Shown piece after piece: positions 17,577 through 25,361 of a stretch of 64,000 nucleotides of DNA. Numbering within the stretch: the stretch's first letter is position 1; each line of letters begins with the position of its first letter. Made by a program: the position numbers and the translations under genes. This DNA comes from Blautia sp. XA-2221 (GTDB taxonomy: Bacteria > Bacillota > Clostridia > Lachnospirales > Lachnospiraceae), in the NCBI RefSeq assembly GCF_028767025.1, contig NZ_JAJQXX010000001.1, forward strand, positions 62,001 to 126,000, read 5' to 3'. A model generated the notes under the pieces. That model saw nothing but the letters and a program-made list of their open reading frames with translations, was not told the origin of the DNA and made no database searches.

Positions 17577-18131
17577 ATGAATACAGTTGTTACCTCCAGG
17601 GCAGCGATTCTTGAAGCCAGCAGGCAGCTGATCCGGGAAAAAGGCTGGGCTGCGGTGAACATCAGAAGTGTTGCCGGAGCATGTGGAGTTTCGGTAGGCT
17701 CTATTTATAATTATTTTAATTCAAAAGCAGATTTGATGGCTGCTACCGTAGAAAGTATCTGGTGTGATATTTTTCATTTTTCAGATGAGGATGCGTTTGA
17801 CAGCTTTACAGAATGTATCCAGTGGGTGTTTACCAGTCTGGAAAAAGGGGAACAGAAATATCCCGGATTTTTTGCACTTCACTCCGTAGGTTTTGCCGCA
17901 GGCGAAAAGGCAGGAGGGCAGCAGTTAATGGCCAGGTCCTGGAATCATATGCGTAGGGGATTCTGTATGGTGATGGCTCAGGATAAAAAGATCCGTCAGG
18001 ACGCCTTTGATGAGTCCTTTACCAGAGAAATGCTGGCAGAGCTTGTATTTTCCCTGATTCTTGCGGATATGCTGCAAAAAAAATATGACAGCAGTTCTAT
18101 TCTGGAAATGGTCAGAAGACTGATTTACTGA
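17577..18131 (+). CDS. TetR-family regulator
   Basis: The 184-residue regulator has the N-terminal TetR HTH at residues ~8-52, including VNIRSVAGACGVSVGSIYNY and FNSKADLM. The rest is a helical ligand-binding and dimerisation domain with no recognised ligand. An operator-like palindrome overlaps its own -10, so autorepression is likely. A second copy of the palindrome lies before the next gene, tying the two downstream membrane proteins to its regulon. AGGAGAACG serves the ATG. Confidence 0.92.
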   Translation: MNTVVTSRAAILEASRQLIREKGWAAVNIRSVAGACGVSVGSIYNYFNSKADLMAATVESIWCDIFHFSDEDAFDSFTECIQWVFTSLEKGEQKYPGFFALHSVGFAAGEKAGGQQLMARSWNHMRRGFCMVMAQDKKIRQDAFDESFTREMLAELVFSLILADMLQKKYDSSSILEMVRRLIY

Positions 18132-18179
18132 TAGTTATGTGCAGAAGCAGATGTTTCTGCACCTTATTTGGAAACAAAG

Positions 18180-18192
18180 TGAACAATGTTCA
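18180..18192 (+). promoter_or_regulatory. Second TetR-type operator
   Basis: TGAACAATGTTCA is the reverse complement of the palindrome at the tetR promoter. It lies directly before the RBS of the next gene. Upstream, GTGCAGAA/TTCTGCAC (18139-18162) forms a hairpin after the tetR stop. No clear separate promoter is visible, so the site may be a roadblock or serve an unseen promoter. Confidence 0.65.
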
Positions 18193-18209
18193 GAAAGGAG
18201 GAACAGGAA

Positions 18210-18641
18210 ATGTTCAAAGTAAAAAAGAATATATTGCTTATGATCGCATGTTTGGTATGGGGAATTGCAGGAATCAATATTCTGCGCATAGGACTTCTGG
18301 TATACCCTTCCTATGTTACTGTGGGAAATATTGTTCTTTCTGTTATGGTGTTTACTGTTTTTCAGTATTTTATCTTTGGAAAACTGGTAAAAAAACATAC
18401 AAAGAGAATACGGGCATACGAAGAAGAAAAACAGTTTTTTCTGAAATTCTTTGATGTGAAATCTTTTGTGATCATGGCTGTTATGATGACAGGAGGGATT
18501 TATATTCGAGAGTCCGGTCTTGGCCCGGAGGTATTTATTGCTGTGTTTTATTCCGGTCTTGGCGCCTCACTTTTGCTGGCAGGGATTCTTTTTGGCAGAA
18601 ATTATTTCAGAGAAATCCGATTACAGAAAAAAACAGCATAG
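18210..18641 (+). CDS. Small membrane protein, unknown function
   Basis: The 143-residue protein has four hydrophobic segments separated by a charged stretch (KLVKKHTKRIRAYEEEK). No family was recognised. ATG 18210 is used because AAAGGAGG (18194-18201) is ideally placed; the in-frame ATG at 18186 lies inside the operator palindrome. It lies in the TetR-controlled unit, so it may be a target such as a membrane stress or efflux accessory protein, but nothing in the sequence says so directly. Confidence 0.7.
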   Translation: MFKVKKNILLMIACLVWGIAGINILRIGLLVYPSYVTVGNIVLSVMVFTVFQYFIFGKLVKKHTKRIRAYEEEKQFFLKFFDVKSFVIMAVMMTGGIYIRESGLGPEVFIAVFYSGLGASLLLAGILFGRNYFREIRLQKKTA

Positions 18642-18681
18642 AAATGCTGTGAAATAAATAATAAAAAAGGAGACAAATATT

Positions 18682-19347
18682 ATGCAGGCTTTTGGAGAAA
18701 CTTTATTTGATGTAGTTTATCTTGTTCTGGTTATTACCGTAGGAATCAAAATGATCAGACAAAGCAAAGGAGACAGACAGTATCGTCTGTTTGGAATTAT
18801 GGCAGTCACTTTGGGATGCGGAGATGCGTTCCATCTGGTTCCACGGGCATATGCGTTATGTACAACAGGACTGGAAAACTATACAGCAGCTCTTGGTATC
18901 GGTAAATTTATTACCTCTATTACAATGACTGTATTTTATATTCTTCTGTATTATGTATGGAGAAATCGTTATAAGATTGAAGGAAAAAAAGAAATTACAA
19001 TAGCCGTATATGCGATGGCAGCTCTTCGTATTGTACTCTGTCTGTTTCCTCAGAACGCCTGGACAAGTGCCGATGCGCCGTTGTCCTGGGGAATTTACAG
19101 AAACATTCCATTTGCAATTCTTGGTCTGATCGTGATCGTTCTGTTTTACAGAAGTGCGAAAGAGCATAAAGACAGAGATTTCCGCTGGATGTGGCTTACC
19201 ATTGTACTGAGCTTCGGATTTTATATTCCTGTTGTACTCTGGGCAGACACCATACCGGCAGTTGGAATGTTGATGATTCCAAAAACCTGCGCTTATGTAT
19301 GGACAGTTATGATCGGATATTATGCCATGAAAAAACAGGCCAGATAA
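18682..19347 (+). CDS. Integral membrane protein with about seven TM segments, unknown function
   Basis: The 221-residue polytopic protein has conserved-looking polar residues in GCGDAFHLVPR after the second segment and in VLWADTIP near the end. No transporter or enzyme family could be assigned. AAAGGAG precedes the ATG, and the gene is 40 bp after the previous membrane gene, so it probably belongs to the same TetR-controlled transcript. It converges on the AraC gene with only 19 bp between stop codons. Confidence 0.7.
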   Translation: MQAFGETLFDVVYLVLVITVGIKMIRQSKGDRQYRLFGIMAVTLGCGDAFHLVPRAYALCTTGLENYTAALGIGKFITSITMTVFYILLYYVWRNRYKIEGKKEITIAVYAMAALRIVLCLFPQNAWTSADAPLSWGIYRNIPFAILGLIVIVLFYRSAKEHKDRDFRWMWLTIVLSFGFYIPVVLWADTIPAVGMLMIPKTCAYVWTVMIGYYAMKKQAR

Positions 19348-19366
19348 GATGCTATGCTATTGCAGC

Positions 19367-20260
19367 CTACTGCTTTCGGGCAGGAGGCTGGCGGAACTGT
19401 TTTTTATAGGCGCGGGAAAAAGTGGTGTAATCTCGGAAGCCGCTTTGTAGAGCCGCTTTTATAACCGGCGTTCCCTGAGCGATCAGAGAGCGGGCAAGGA
19501 GGAGCCGTTTGCTTGTAACATAATTATGGATGGTACAGCCGGTTTCCTCCTTAAATTTTCGCATCATATGATATTTGCTGAAAAAGAACCGGGATGCCAG
19601 AGCGTCAATGGAAAGATCTTTTTCAAGATTCTGGTTGATATATGACACAAGCTGCTCTACATGAGAGTCAGAGGAATAGGATTTTTGGTCAGTAATATAC
19701 TGCTTTTGCAGAAAAATGCGGTTTACATGAACCATAAACTGAGTGAAAAGAGCCTGTTTCAGAAGCGGATCTCCAAATTGTGTACCGGACATGGATGCTT
19801 CCAGTTCACAGAGAATATTTTTTATCTGCTCCATAAGACGGGCATCCAGACGTATCAGGCTGAAGCTGCGGTCATTTGCTTTTTGGAAACAGGTATTTAG
19901 CTCAGAGGCTTTCAGATCATCTTTGATCCACAGAATAAACCGCTCATAGGGAAGCGAAAAGTCGATTTCCGGCATATGAATGGAGCCCCGGCTTATCAGC
20001 AGCATATCCCAGGGCTTCAGATGGTATGCTTTTCCTTCTATATGATAGGTGACTTTTCCAGAGAGAAAAATAATGATTTTATGAAAATCATGATAATGAT
20101 AAAAATATTCTTTTTCAGTCTGATCTTTAATGTGAAACAACCGGAAGTCTTCTTTCAGATATCCGGTTTTTTCTTTTTGGACGGGAATAAAAGAATTCTC
20201 TGTCGGTTCTGAATCGCAGGAAGCAGACCGGGTATCCAGGTGGTCAGAAGAAGTATTCAT
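19367..20260 (-). CDS. AraC-family regulator with cupin sensor domain
   Basis: The 297-residue regulator has an N-terminal cupin-like domain (EYFYHYHDFHKIIIFLSG, GKAYHLKPWDMLLI). The C-terminal double HTH spans ~200-295, with DLSIDALASRFFFSKYHMMR and the second-helix motif GFRDYTTFSRAYKKQF. The first ~35 residues are a poorly structured extension. The target and ligand are unknown. AAAGGAG lies on the minus strand before the ATG. It is divergent from the dapF-like gene across 222 bp. Confidence 0.9.
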   Translation of the reverse strand: MNTSSDHLDTRSASCDSEPTENSFIPVQKEKTGYLKEDFRLFHIKDQTEKEYFYHYHDFHKIIIFLSGKVTYHIEGKAYHLKPWDMLLISRGSIHMPEIDFSLPYERFILWIKDDLKASELNTCFQKANDRSFSLIRLDARLMEQIKNILCELEASMSGTQFGDPLLKQALFTQFMVHVNRIFLQKQYITDQKSYSSDSHVEQLVSYINQNLEKDLSIDALASRFFFSKYHMMRKFKEETGCTIHNYVTSKRLLLARSLIAQGTPVIKAALQSGFRDYTTFSRAYKKQFRQPPARKQ

Positions 20261-20482
20261 GGGCTTCAGCTCCTTTATTGATTATGTTCAGTTTATCGCA
20301 GATAAGGAATTACTGCAAGTGTGGACATTGGATAAATGCTCAGGCTGTCGGGTATAGGGCAAATGACAACAGGAGCATTTTTTGCAATATCATTGGCATT
20401 TTATCCTATATACATAGAAAAAATATCAGATATAATGGTATTATAATAAACGTGAACATAAGATTCAATGGAGGGTTTTTAG
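20261..20482 (+). promoter_or_regulatory. Intergenic region before the dapF-like gene
   Basis: Two TATAAT hexamers (20431-20436 and 20442-20447) lie upstream of GGAGGG and the ATG. Neither has a good -35. Nothing else is evident. Confidence 0.35.
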
Positions 20483-21331
20483 ATGGCAGGCTGCATTACA
20501 ATGGTGAAATATCAGGGACTTGGCAATGATTATCTGGTTCTGGATCCAAACAAAAATCGTGTACAGCTTCAGGGCAAAAAAATTGCTCTTATGTGTCAGA
20601 GAGGATTCGGACTGGGAGCAGACGGAGTTCTGTACGGACCTGTGGAGATCAATGGCAAAACAGGTGTGCATATTTTTAATGCAGACGGAAGCGAGGCTGA
20701 GATCAGTGGAAACGGAGTAAGGATTTTTGCAAAATACCTTATGGATCAGGGCTATGTGAAAGAAAAGAAGTTTTCGATCGAAACGTTGTCCGGCCCTATT
20801 GAAGTAGAATGTCTGAACAGCCGTGCAACAGAGTTTCGTGTAAATATGGGAAAGGCTTCCTTTTTGTCAGAGGAAATACCGGTAACAGGAGAGATCCGTG
20901 AAGTGATCAATGAGGATTTCTCTTTTCAGGGAAAGGCTTACAAAGCAACCTGTCTGACAGTCGGAAATCCTCATTGCATTATTTTTATGGACAAAGTCAG
21001 CAAGGAGATGGTAAAGGAACTGGGACCTTATGTGGAAAATGCAGATGAGTTTCCGGAAAGGATGAACCTCCAGATCTGTCGTAAGATTGACACAGGAAAT
21101 CTGGATATTGAGATATGGGAAAGAGGTTCCGGCTATACAAAAGCATCCGGTACCGGAAGCTGCGCGGCAGCAGTGACCGCCTACCGTCTGGGAATGGTGG
21201 AGAGCCGCGTAAATGTGAACCAGCCCGGCGGAATGATCCAGATCGACATTACGGATAACGGTGATGTTTATATGACCGGAAGTGTTGGATATATTGCGGA
21301 TATGAGGGTTGCGGAGAGCTTTTTCTCCTGA
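20483..21331 (+). CDS. dapF: Diaminopimelate epimerase homologue with both catalytic cysteines replaced by serine
   Basis: The 282-residue protein is a full-length DapF fold: GNDYLVLD, GLGADGVLY, NADGSEAEISGNGVR, VGNPHCIIF, WERGSGYTKASGTGSC. In DapF the two-base mechanism uses one Cys in the CGNG motif and one in the CGTG motif. Here the codons are AGT (Ser75) and TCC (Ser222). The protein may be an epimerase using serine, a racemase or epimerase of another amino acid, or a non-classical DapF. Substrate-binding residues otherwise look intact. GGAGGG (20470-20475) precedes the ATG. It is monocistronic before a long terminator. Confidence 0.8.
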   Translation: MAGCITMVKYQGLGNDYLVLDPNKNRVQLQGKKIALMCQRGFGLGADGVLYGPVEINGKTGVHIFNADGSEAEISGNGVRIFAKYLMDQGYVKEKKFSIETLSGPIEVECLNSRATEFRVNMGKASFLSEEIPVTGEIREVINEDFSFQGKAYKATCLTVGNPHCIIFMDKVSKEMVKELGPYVENADEFPERMNLQICRKIDTGNLDIEIWERGSGYTKASGTGSCAAAVTAYRLGMVESRVNVNQPGGMIQIDITDNGDVYMTGSVGYIADMRVAESFFS

Positions 21332-21344
21332 TAAATAAAAACAT

Positions 21345-21428
21345 AAAACGCCGTTGTTTTGCGGATGAAATGACTGAATTCTTTCTGGGATAAGGGAAAT
21401 TTCATTTGTAAAGAAACGGTGTTTTTTT
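21345..21428 (+). terminator. Long-stem terminator after the dapF-like gene
   Basis: About 26 bp of imperfect stem (21345-21370 with 21398-21424, several G-U pairs) is followed by a run of seven T. Confidence 0.8.
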
Positions 21429-21465
21429 ATTGCCTGAAAACAGCATTCATATCCCCCGTGGGGAC

Positions 21466-21495
21466 TTGTGAGTCTATTATGCAACATGATATAGT
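21466..21495 (+). promoter_or_regulatory. Putative promoter of the methyltransferase/importer operon
   Basis: TTGTGA (21466-21471) and TATAGT (21490-21495) are 18 bp apart, upstream of the methyltransferase. Confidence 0.45.
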
Positions 21496-21562
21496 GTTGT
21501 TTAATGAACATTTCCTGCATGATTTTTATATGCTTTATAAAAAGAATAAAAGGGAGGGAGTT

Positions 21563-22171
21563 ATGGGAATCAGGGAAAAATATTACAATAATACGAGAAA
21601 ACCTGTGGGACTGTTGGGAAAACGTATGGTAAATACCATGAATACAGGCCATGCAGAGGTATCTGACTGGGGAATGGATCATCTGAAAGAAATAAATCCG
21701 TGTACGATTGCAGAACTGGGATGCGGTGGTGGACGTAATGTGGAACAGCTGCTGAAAAAATATCCGGATGCTTCTGTAACTGCATTGGATTATTCAGCTG
21801 TTTCTGTTAAAAAGACCTGTCAGGTAAATAAAAAAGCCATACAGGAAGGCAGATGCAAGGTTGTACAGGGAGATGTTTCAGCCATGCCTCTGGAAGATGA
21901 GTCCGTGGAGCTGGCAACTGCATTTGAAACAGTTTATTTCTGGCCGGGACCATTAAAGAGTTTTCAGGAAGTATTCAGAATATTAAAGCCAAAGGGCTGT
22001 TTTATGATCGTAAATGATACAGACGGCACCAAGGAAATCGATCAGCAATGGGTTCAGATGATTGATGGAATGCATTTATACAACGAAAAGCAGCTGACGC
22101 AGTATTTGCAGGAAGCAGGATTTTCTGGAACCAGAGTTTATAAGGATGAAGAAAAAACTGGATTTGTGTAA
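21563..22171 (+). CDS. Class I SAM-dependent methyltransferase
   Basis: The 202-residue enzyme has SAM motif I AELGCGGGRNVEQLL, an acidic residue after strand 2 (VTALDYSA), GDVSAMPLEDESVE and the post-motif FETVYFWPGPLKSF. The acceptor is unknown. ATG 21563 has AGGGAGGGAG immediately upstream; an open frame further upstream overlaps a terminator and is not used. It lies 35 bp before the FecB-like receptor gene and is likely cotranscribed, so it may modify the ligand or a cell component tied to uptake. Confidence 0.85.
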   Translation: MGIREKYYNNTRKPVGLLGKRMVNTMNTGHAEVSDWGMDHLKEINPCTIAELGCGGGRNVEQLLKKYPDASVTALDYSAVSVKKTCQVNKKAIQEGRCKVVQGDVSAMPLEDESVELATAFETVYFWPGPLKSFQEVFRILKPKGCFMIVNDTDGTKEIDQQWVQMIDGMHLYNEKQLTQYLQEAGFSGTRVYKDEEKTGFV

Positions 22172-22206
22172 TGGGAATAAAGTAAACCGTTTTAAAGGAG
22201 AAAAAA

Positions 22207-23361
22207 ATGAAAAACACATTATGGAAACGCTTATTAATTGCAGGAATTTCGGGGACAGTTGTATGTTCAGCCGGAGGAATCACTGTTCAGGCAGAGGAAA
22301 CACAGGAAATTACATTTACAGATCTTGACGGACAGGAACACACATTTGAAGAACCGGTAGATAAGGTGATCATTCAGTGGACAGCTGCAGGCGGTCCGTT
22401 TTTTACCATGGCGGCTCTGTTTGGAGAAGATCTGACGGATCATATGGCAAATCTGGATGCCGGTCTGCAGGAAACAAACGCAGATATGTGGGAGGTATTT
22501 ACTGAAGATGTTCCGGAATTGAAGGAGCTTCCGGATTTTGGTTCACTTGGTGACAGTACATTTAATATGGAAGCAGCTGTTTCCAGCGAAGCGGATGCAG
22601 TTCTGGTTCCCATAGGTCTGAAGGAAGCAATTGTGGACGGAGGATATCAGGACAAGTTTGAAGCAGTAGATATTCCGATTGTGTACATTGATTTTCATGC
22701 AGAGGTCCTGGAAAAACATATTCAGTCTATGGAAATCATGGGACAGATGTTTGGCGAGGAAGAGAGAGCTCAGGAATTAATTGATTTTTACACATCACAC
22801 GTAGAACCGGTATATGAAAAAGTAGATGAACTTTTAAAAACAAACGAAAGACCTGTAGTTCATATGGAGGTTGGTTATAAAGGTCCGGAGGGACTGCCCG
22901 ACAGCTTTGCCAGCGATTACATGTGGGGAAAACTGGTACATCTTGCAGGAGGAGTTCCAAGTGGTGAAGGCGTTGTAGAGCACAGAGGAGATCTTCAGCC
23001 GGAATTTCTGTTAAAGCTGGATCCGGAAAAGATCATTTTTGCAGGCCTGTATGCGCCTGAAACACCAGGCTCTATCCGTATGGGATATAAAAGCACAGAA
23101 GAAGAAACAAGAAAACTGGTGGACGATTATTTTGCAAAGAGAGACGGCTGGACAGAACTGACAGCATACAAAAATAAAGAGGTTTACATTGTACAGCAGG
23201 TTCTTTCCCGTTATATTTTTGACTGTGCTACCATAGAAGCGCTGGCGCAGGCAATCTGGCCGGAAGAATTTGCAGATTTGGATCCGACAGCTACTCTGAA
23301 AGAATTTTTTGATGAATTTCTTCCGTTTTCCTTTGGCGGTAACTGGTTTATGAGGTATTAA
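22207..23361 (+). CDS. FecB/BtuF-like metal-chelate receptor of an ABC importer
   Basis: The 384-residue receptor has a signal peptide ending VQA|EET without a lipobox. The mature part has ITFTDLDGQEHTFEEPVDKVII at the start, which is the standard entry of siderophore/corrinoid receptors, then VPIGLKEAI and the long backbone helix ending in IVYIDFHAEVLEKHI. The ligand could be a siderophore, haem, corrinoid or other chelate. AAAGGAG serves the ATG. The permease gene follows after 5 bp. Confidence 0.87.
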   Translation: MKNTLWKRLLIAGISGTVVCSAGGITVQAEETQEITFTDLDGQEHTFEEPVDKVIIQWTAAGGPFFTMAALFGEDLTDHMANLDAGLQETNADMWEVFTEDVPELKELPDFGSLGDSTFNMEAAVSSEADAVLVPIGLKEAIVDGGYQDKFEAVDIPIVYIDFHAEVLEKHIQSMEIMGQMFGEEERAQELIDFYTSHVEPVYEKVDELLKTNERPVVHMEVGYKGPEGLPDSFASDYMWGKLVHLAGGVPSGEGVVEHRGDLQPEFLLKLDPEKIIFAGLYAPETPGSIRMGYKSTEEETRKLVDDYFAKRDGWTELTAYKNKEVYIVQQVLSRYIFDCATIEALAQAIWPEEFADLDPTATLKEFFDEFLPFSFGGNWFMRY

Positions 23362-23366
23362 CCAGT

Positions 23367-24410
23367 ATGACGACAGGAGCTAAAACAGAAGAAGTATTTC
23401 GTTATAAAGAAAATACCAGAAAAAAACTTCTGATCATTATCGGAGGACTCTGCCTTTGTATCATCAGCTTTCTGATGGAAGTTTTACTTGGCGCATCTGA
23501 AATGCCTGTGCCGGAAATTCTGAAGGCGCTGTTTTGTCCGGGAAGTGTTGATAAAATTTCCAGAGTGATTGTCTGGCAGATGCGTCTTCCGGTAGCAGTA
23601 ATGGGAATCGTGGTAGGGGCTTCACTGGGATTGTCCGGTGCAGTCATGCAGACGATACTGAATAACCCGCTGGCAAGTCCCTACACTCTGGGACTGTCTG
23701 CCGGAGCCGGATTTGGCGCCTCGATTGCTCTGACAACAGGATTGGGAGCGCTTGCGGTATTGGGAAACTTTCTGGTACCTATGTGTGCGTTTGTTTTTGC
23801 CCTGATGGCGTGTATGGGAATTTATTTTATCAGTAAAGTCAAACGTTTTACATCGGGGATCATGATCCTTGCCGGAATCGGTATGGTATTCTTTTTTGAA
23901 GCCGGGCAGTCATTTCTCCAGTATATGGCTTCTCCGGAAGAACTGTCCAATATTGTTTTCTGGACTTTTGGAAGTCTTATGAAAGCAGACTGGTCCAATG
24001 TTACAATGATAGCAGTTGTATTTTTGCTTGCATTTGTATTTGTATTTACAAAGTCCTGGAAAATGACAGCCATGAGCATTGGAGATGAAAGAGCAAAGAG
24101 TATGGGCATTAATGTGGAACGGCTTCGTATGCAGATGTTTATTATGATTTCTCTTCTGACTGCAACAGCAGTGGCATTTGTTGGAAGTATTGGTTTTGTA
24201 GGAATTGTAGGTCCTCATATTGCCAGGATCTTGCTGGGCGAGGATCAGAGATTCTTTATTCCAATGTCTGCTCTTGGGGGAGCGGCTATTTTGTCCATCG
24301 CATCGGTTGTGTCAAAGATAATCGTTCCGGGCGCGGTTTTCCCCATTGGAATCTTAACGTCATTGATCGGTGTGCCGGTATTTTTTGCATTGATTCTCAG
24401 AAAGAGGTGA
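23367..24410 (+). CDS. FecCD-family ABC permease
   Basis: The 347-residue polytopic protein has the BtuC/FecCD hallmarks: SLGLSGAVMQTILNNPLASP, LGLSAGAGFGA, GIVGPHIARILLGED near the coupling helix, and a final PIGILTSLIGVPVFF. It would form a homodimeric channel with the ATPase encoded next. Its TGA overlaps the upstream frame of that gene, so translation is coupled. Confidence 0.93.
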   Translation: MTTGAKTEEVFRYKENTRKKLLIIIGGLCLCIISFLMEVLLGASEMPVPEILKALFCPGSVDKISRVIVWQMRLPVAVMGIVVGASLGLSGAVMQTILNNPLASPYTLGLSAGAGFGASIALTTGLGALAVLGNFLVPMCAFVFALMACMGIYFISKVKRFTSGIMILAGIGMVFFFEAGQSFLQYMASPEELSNIVFWTFGSLMKADWSNVTMIAVVFLLAFVFVFTKSWKMTAMSIGDERAKSMGINVERLRMQMFIMISLLTATAVAFVGSIGFVGIVGPHIARILLGEDQRFFIPMSALGGAAILSIASVVSKIIVPGAVFPIGILTSLIGVPVFFALILRKR

Positions 24411-24415
24411 AGTAC

Positions 24416-25183
24416 ATGCTGGAAGTAAAAAATCTGTCATTTAGTTATGGGAAAACTTCTGTTCTGGACAGGATCAGTTTTTGTGCCCGGCCCGGCGAGA
24501 TCACAGCTATTATAGGCGCAAACGGTGCGGGGAAGAGTACCATCTTAAAATGTATTGCCGGTTTGAATAAGGGAACCGGAGACGTTTTGTTTTGCGGGAA
24601 AAATCGCAAAGATTTATCTTCTGATGAGATTTCCCGTACGGTCAGTTATCTGAACCAGAATACGGTATGCGATGCAGAGCTGAATGTTTATGAAATAATC
24701 CTGCTTGGACTTCTGAATGACTTGAAGTTCAGAATTACAGATTCTGATATGGAAAAGGTAGAGGAGATTATGCGCCTGTTATCGCTGACTCCTTTTGCTC
24801 ACAGAAGGATCTCGGAGCTGTCAGGCGGACAGCAGCAGCTGGTTTTTATAGGGCAGACACTGATAAAAAATCCCAGGATCATCCTTATGGATGAGCCTAC
24901 AAGCGCCCTGGATCTGAACCGTCAGTTTTATCTTATGGACCTTCTGAAAGAAATTACAGAAGAAAGACAGTTTACAACAGTGGTAACGCTGCACCACCTG
25001 GATATCACTGCGAAATATTCCGATCATGTGGTTGTGATCGATTCGGGAGGCGTTTATCAGGACGATAAACCGGAAAAGATTTTTACCTCAGAAATGTTAA
25101 GAGATGTTTATCGTGTGGAGTCAGAACTGTACACAGATCAGTATGGGAAACATCATCTGGTTCCCATTGACAGAGTGATATAA
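24416..25183 (+). CDS. FecE/BtuD-type ABC ATPase
   Basis: The 255-residue ATPase has Walker A GANGAGKST, Q-loop, signature LSGGQQQLV, Walker B IILMDEPTSALD and the H-loop in TLHHLD. It powers import of an iron chelate or corrinoid-like ligand with the two preceding proteins. ATG 24416 is chosen because AAAGAGGTGA (24401-24410) lies just upstream; GTG 24407 lies within that RBS. Confidence 0.93.
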   Translation: MLEVKNLSFSYGKTSVLDRISFCARPGEITAIIGANGAGKSTILKCIAGLNKGTGDVLFCGKNRKDLSSDEISRTVSYLNQNTVCDAELNVYEIILLGLLNDLKFRITDSDMEKVEEIMRLLSLTPFAHRRISELSGGQQQLVFIGQTLIKNPRIILMDEPTSALDLNRQFYLMDLLKEITEERQFTTVVTLHHLDITAKYSDHVVVIDSGGVYQDDKPEKIFTSEMLRDVYRVESELYTDQYGKHHLVPIDRVI

Positions 25184-25193
25184 TGTATATAAG

Positions 25194-25229
25194 ACGCCGG
25201 TTTCTGTTTTTGAGAGACCGGCGTTTTTG
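25194..25229 (+). terminator. Terminator of the FecBCD-like operon
   Basis: ACGCCGGT pairs with ACCGGCGT, followed by TTTTTGT. Confidence 0.85.
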
Positions 25230-25260
25230 TCCTGTTTACCGGCTTCTTTTGCTGCTTCTC

Positions 25261-25289
25261 TTGAAGTTTGGCAAAGGATATGGTATGCT
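25261..25289 (+). promoter_or_regulatory. Promoter of prfB
   Basis: TTGAAG (25261-25266) and TATGCT (25284-25289) are 17 bp apart, about 75 bp before the GTG start. Confidence 0.6.
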
Positions 25290-25361
25290 AGGAACACTTG
25301 ATATGTGCCGTTTTTTGGAACTGGCATTGTCTTGACAAATATAAAGAAAGTAGGTGAAGCT

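Noticed and set aside
18186-18209. Alternative ATG at 18186 for the small membrane protein
   Set aside because: It lies inside the TetR palindrome and lacks an RBS; ATG 18210 has AAAGGAGG at the right distance.
20867-21682. 271-residue minus-strand open frame
   Set aside because: It is antisense to the dapF-like gene, a terminator and the methyltransferase start.
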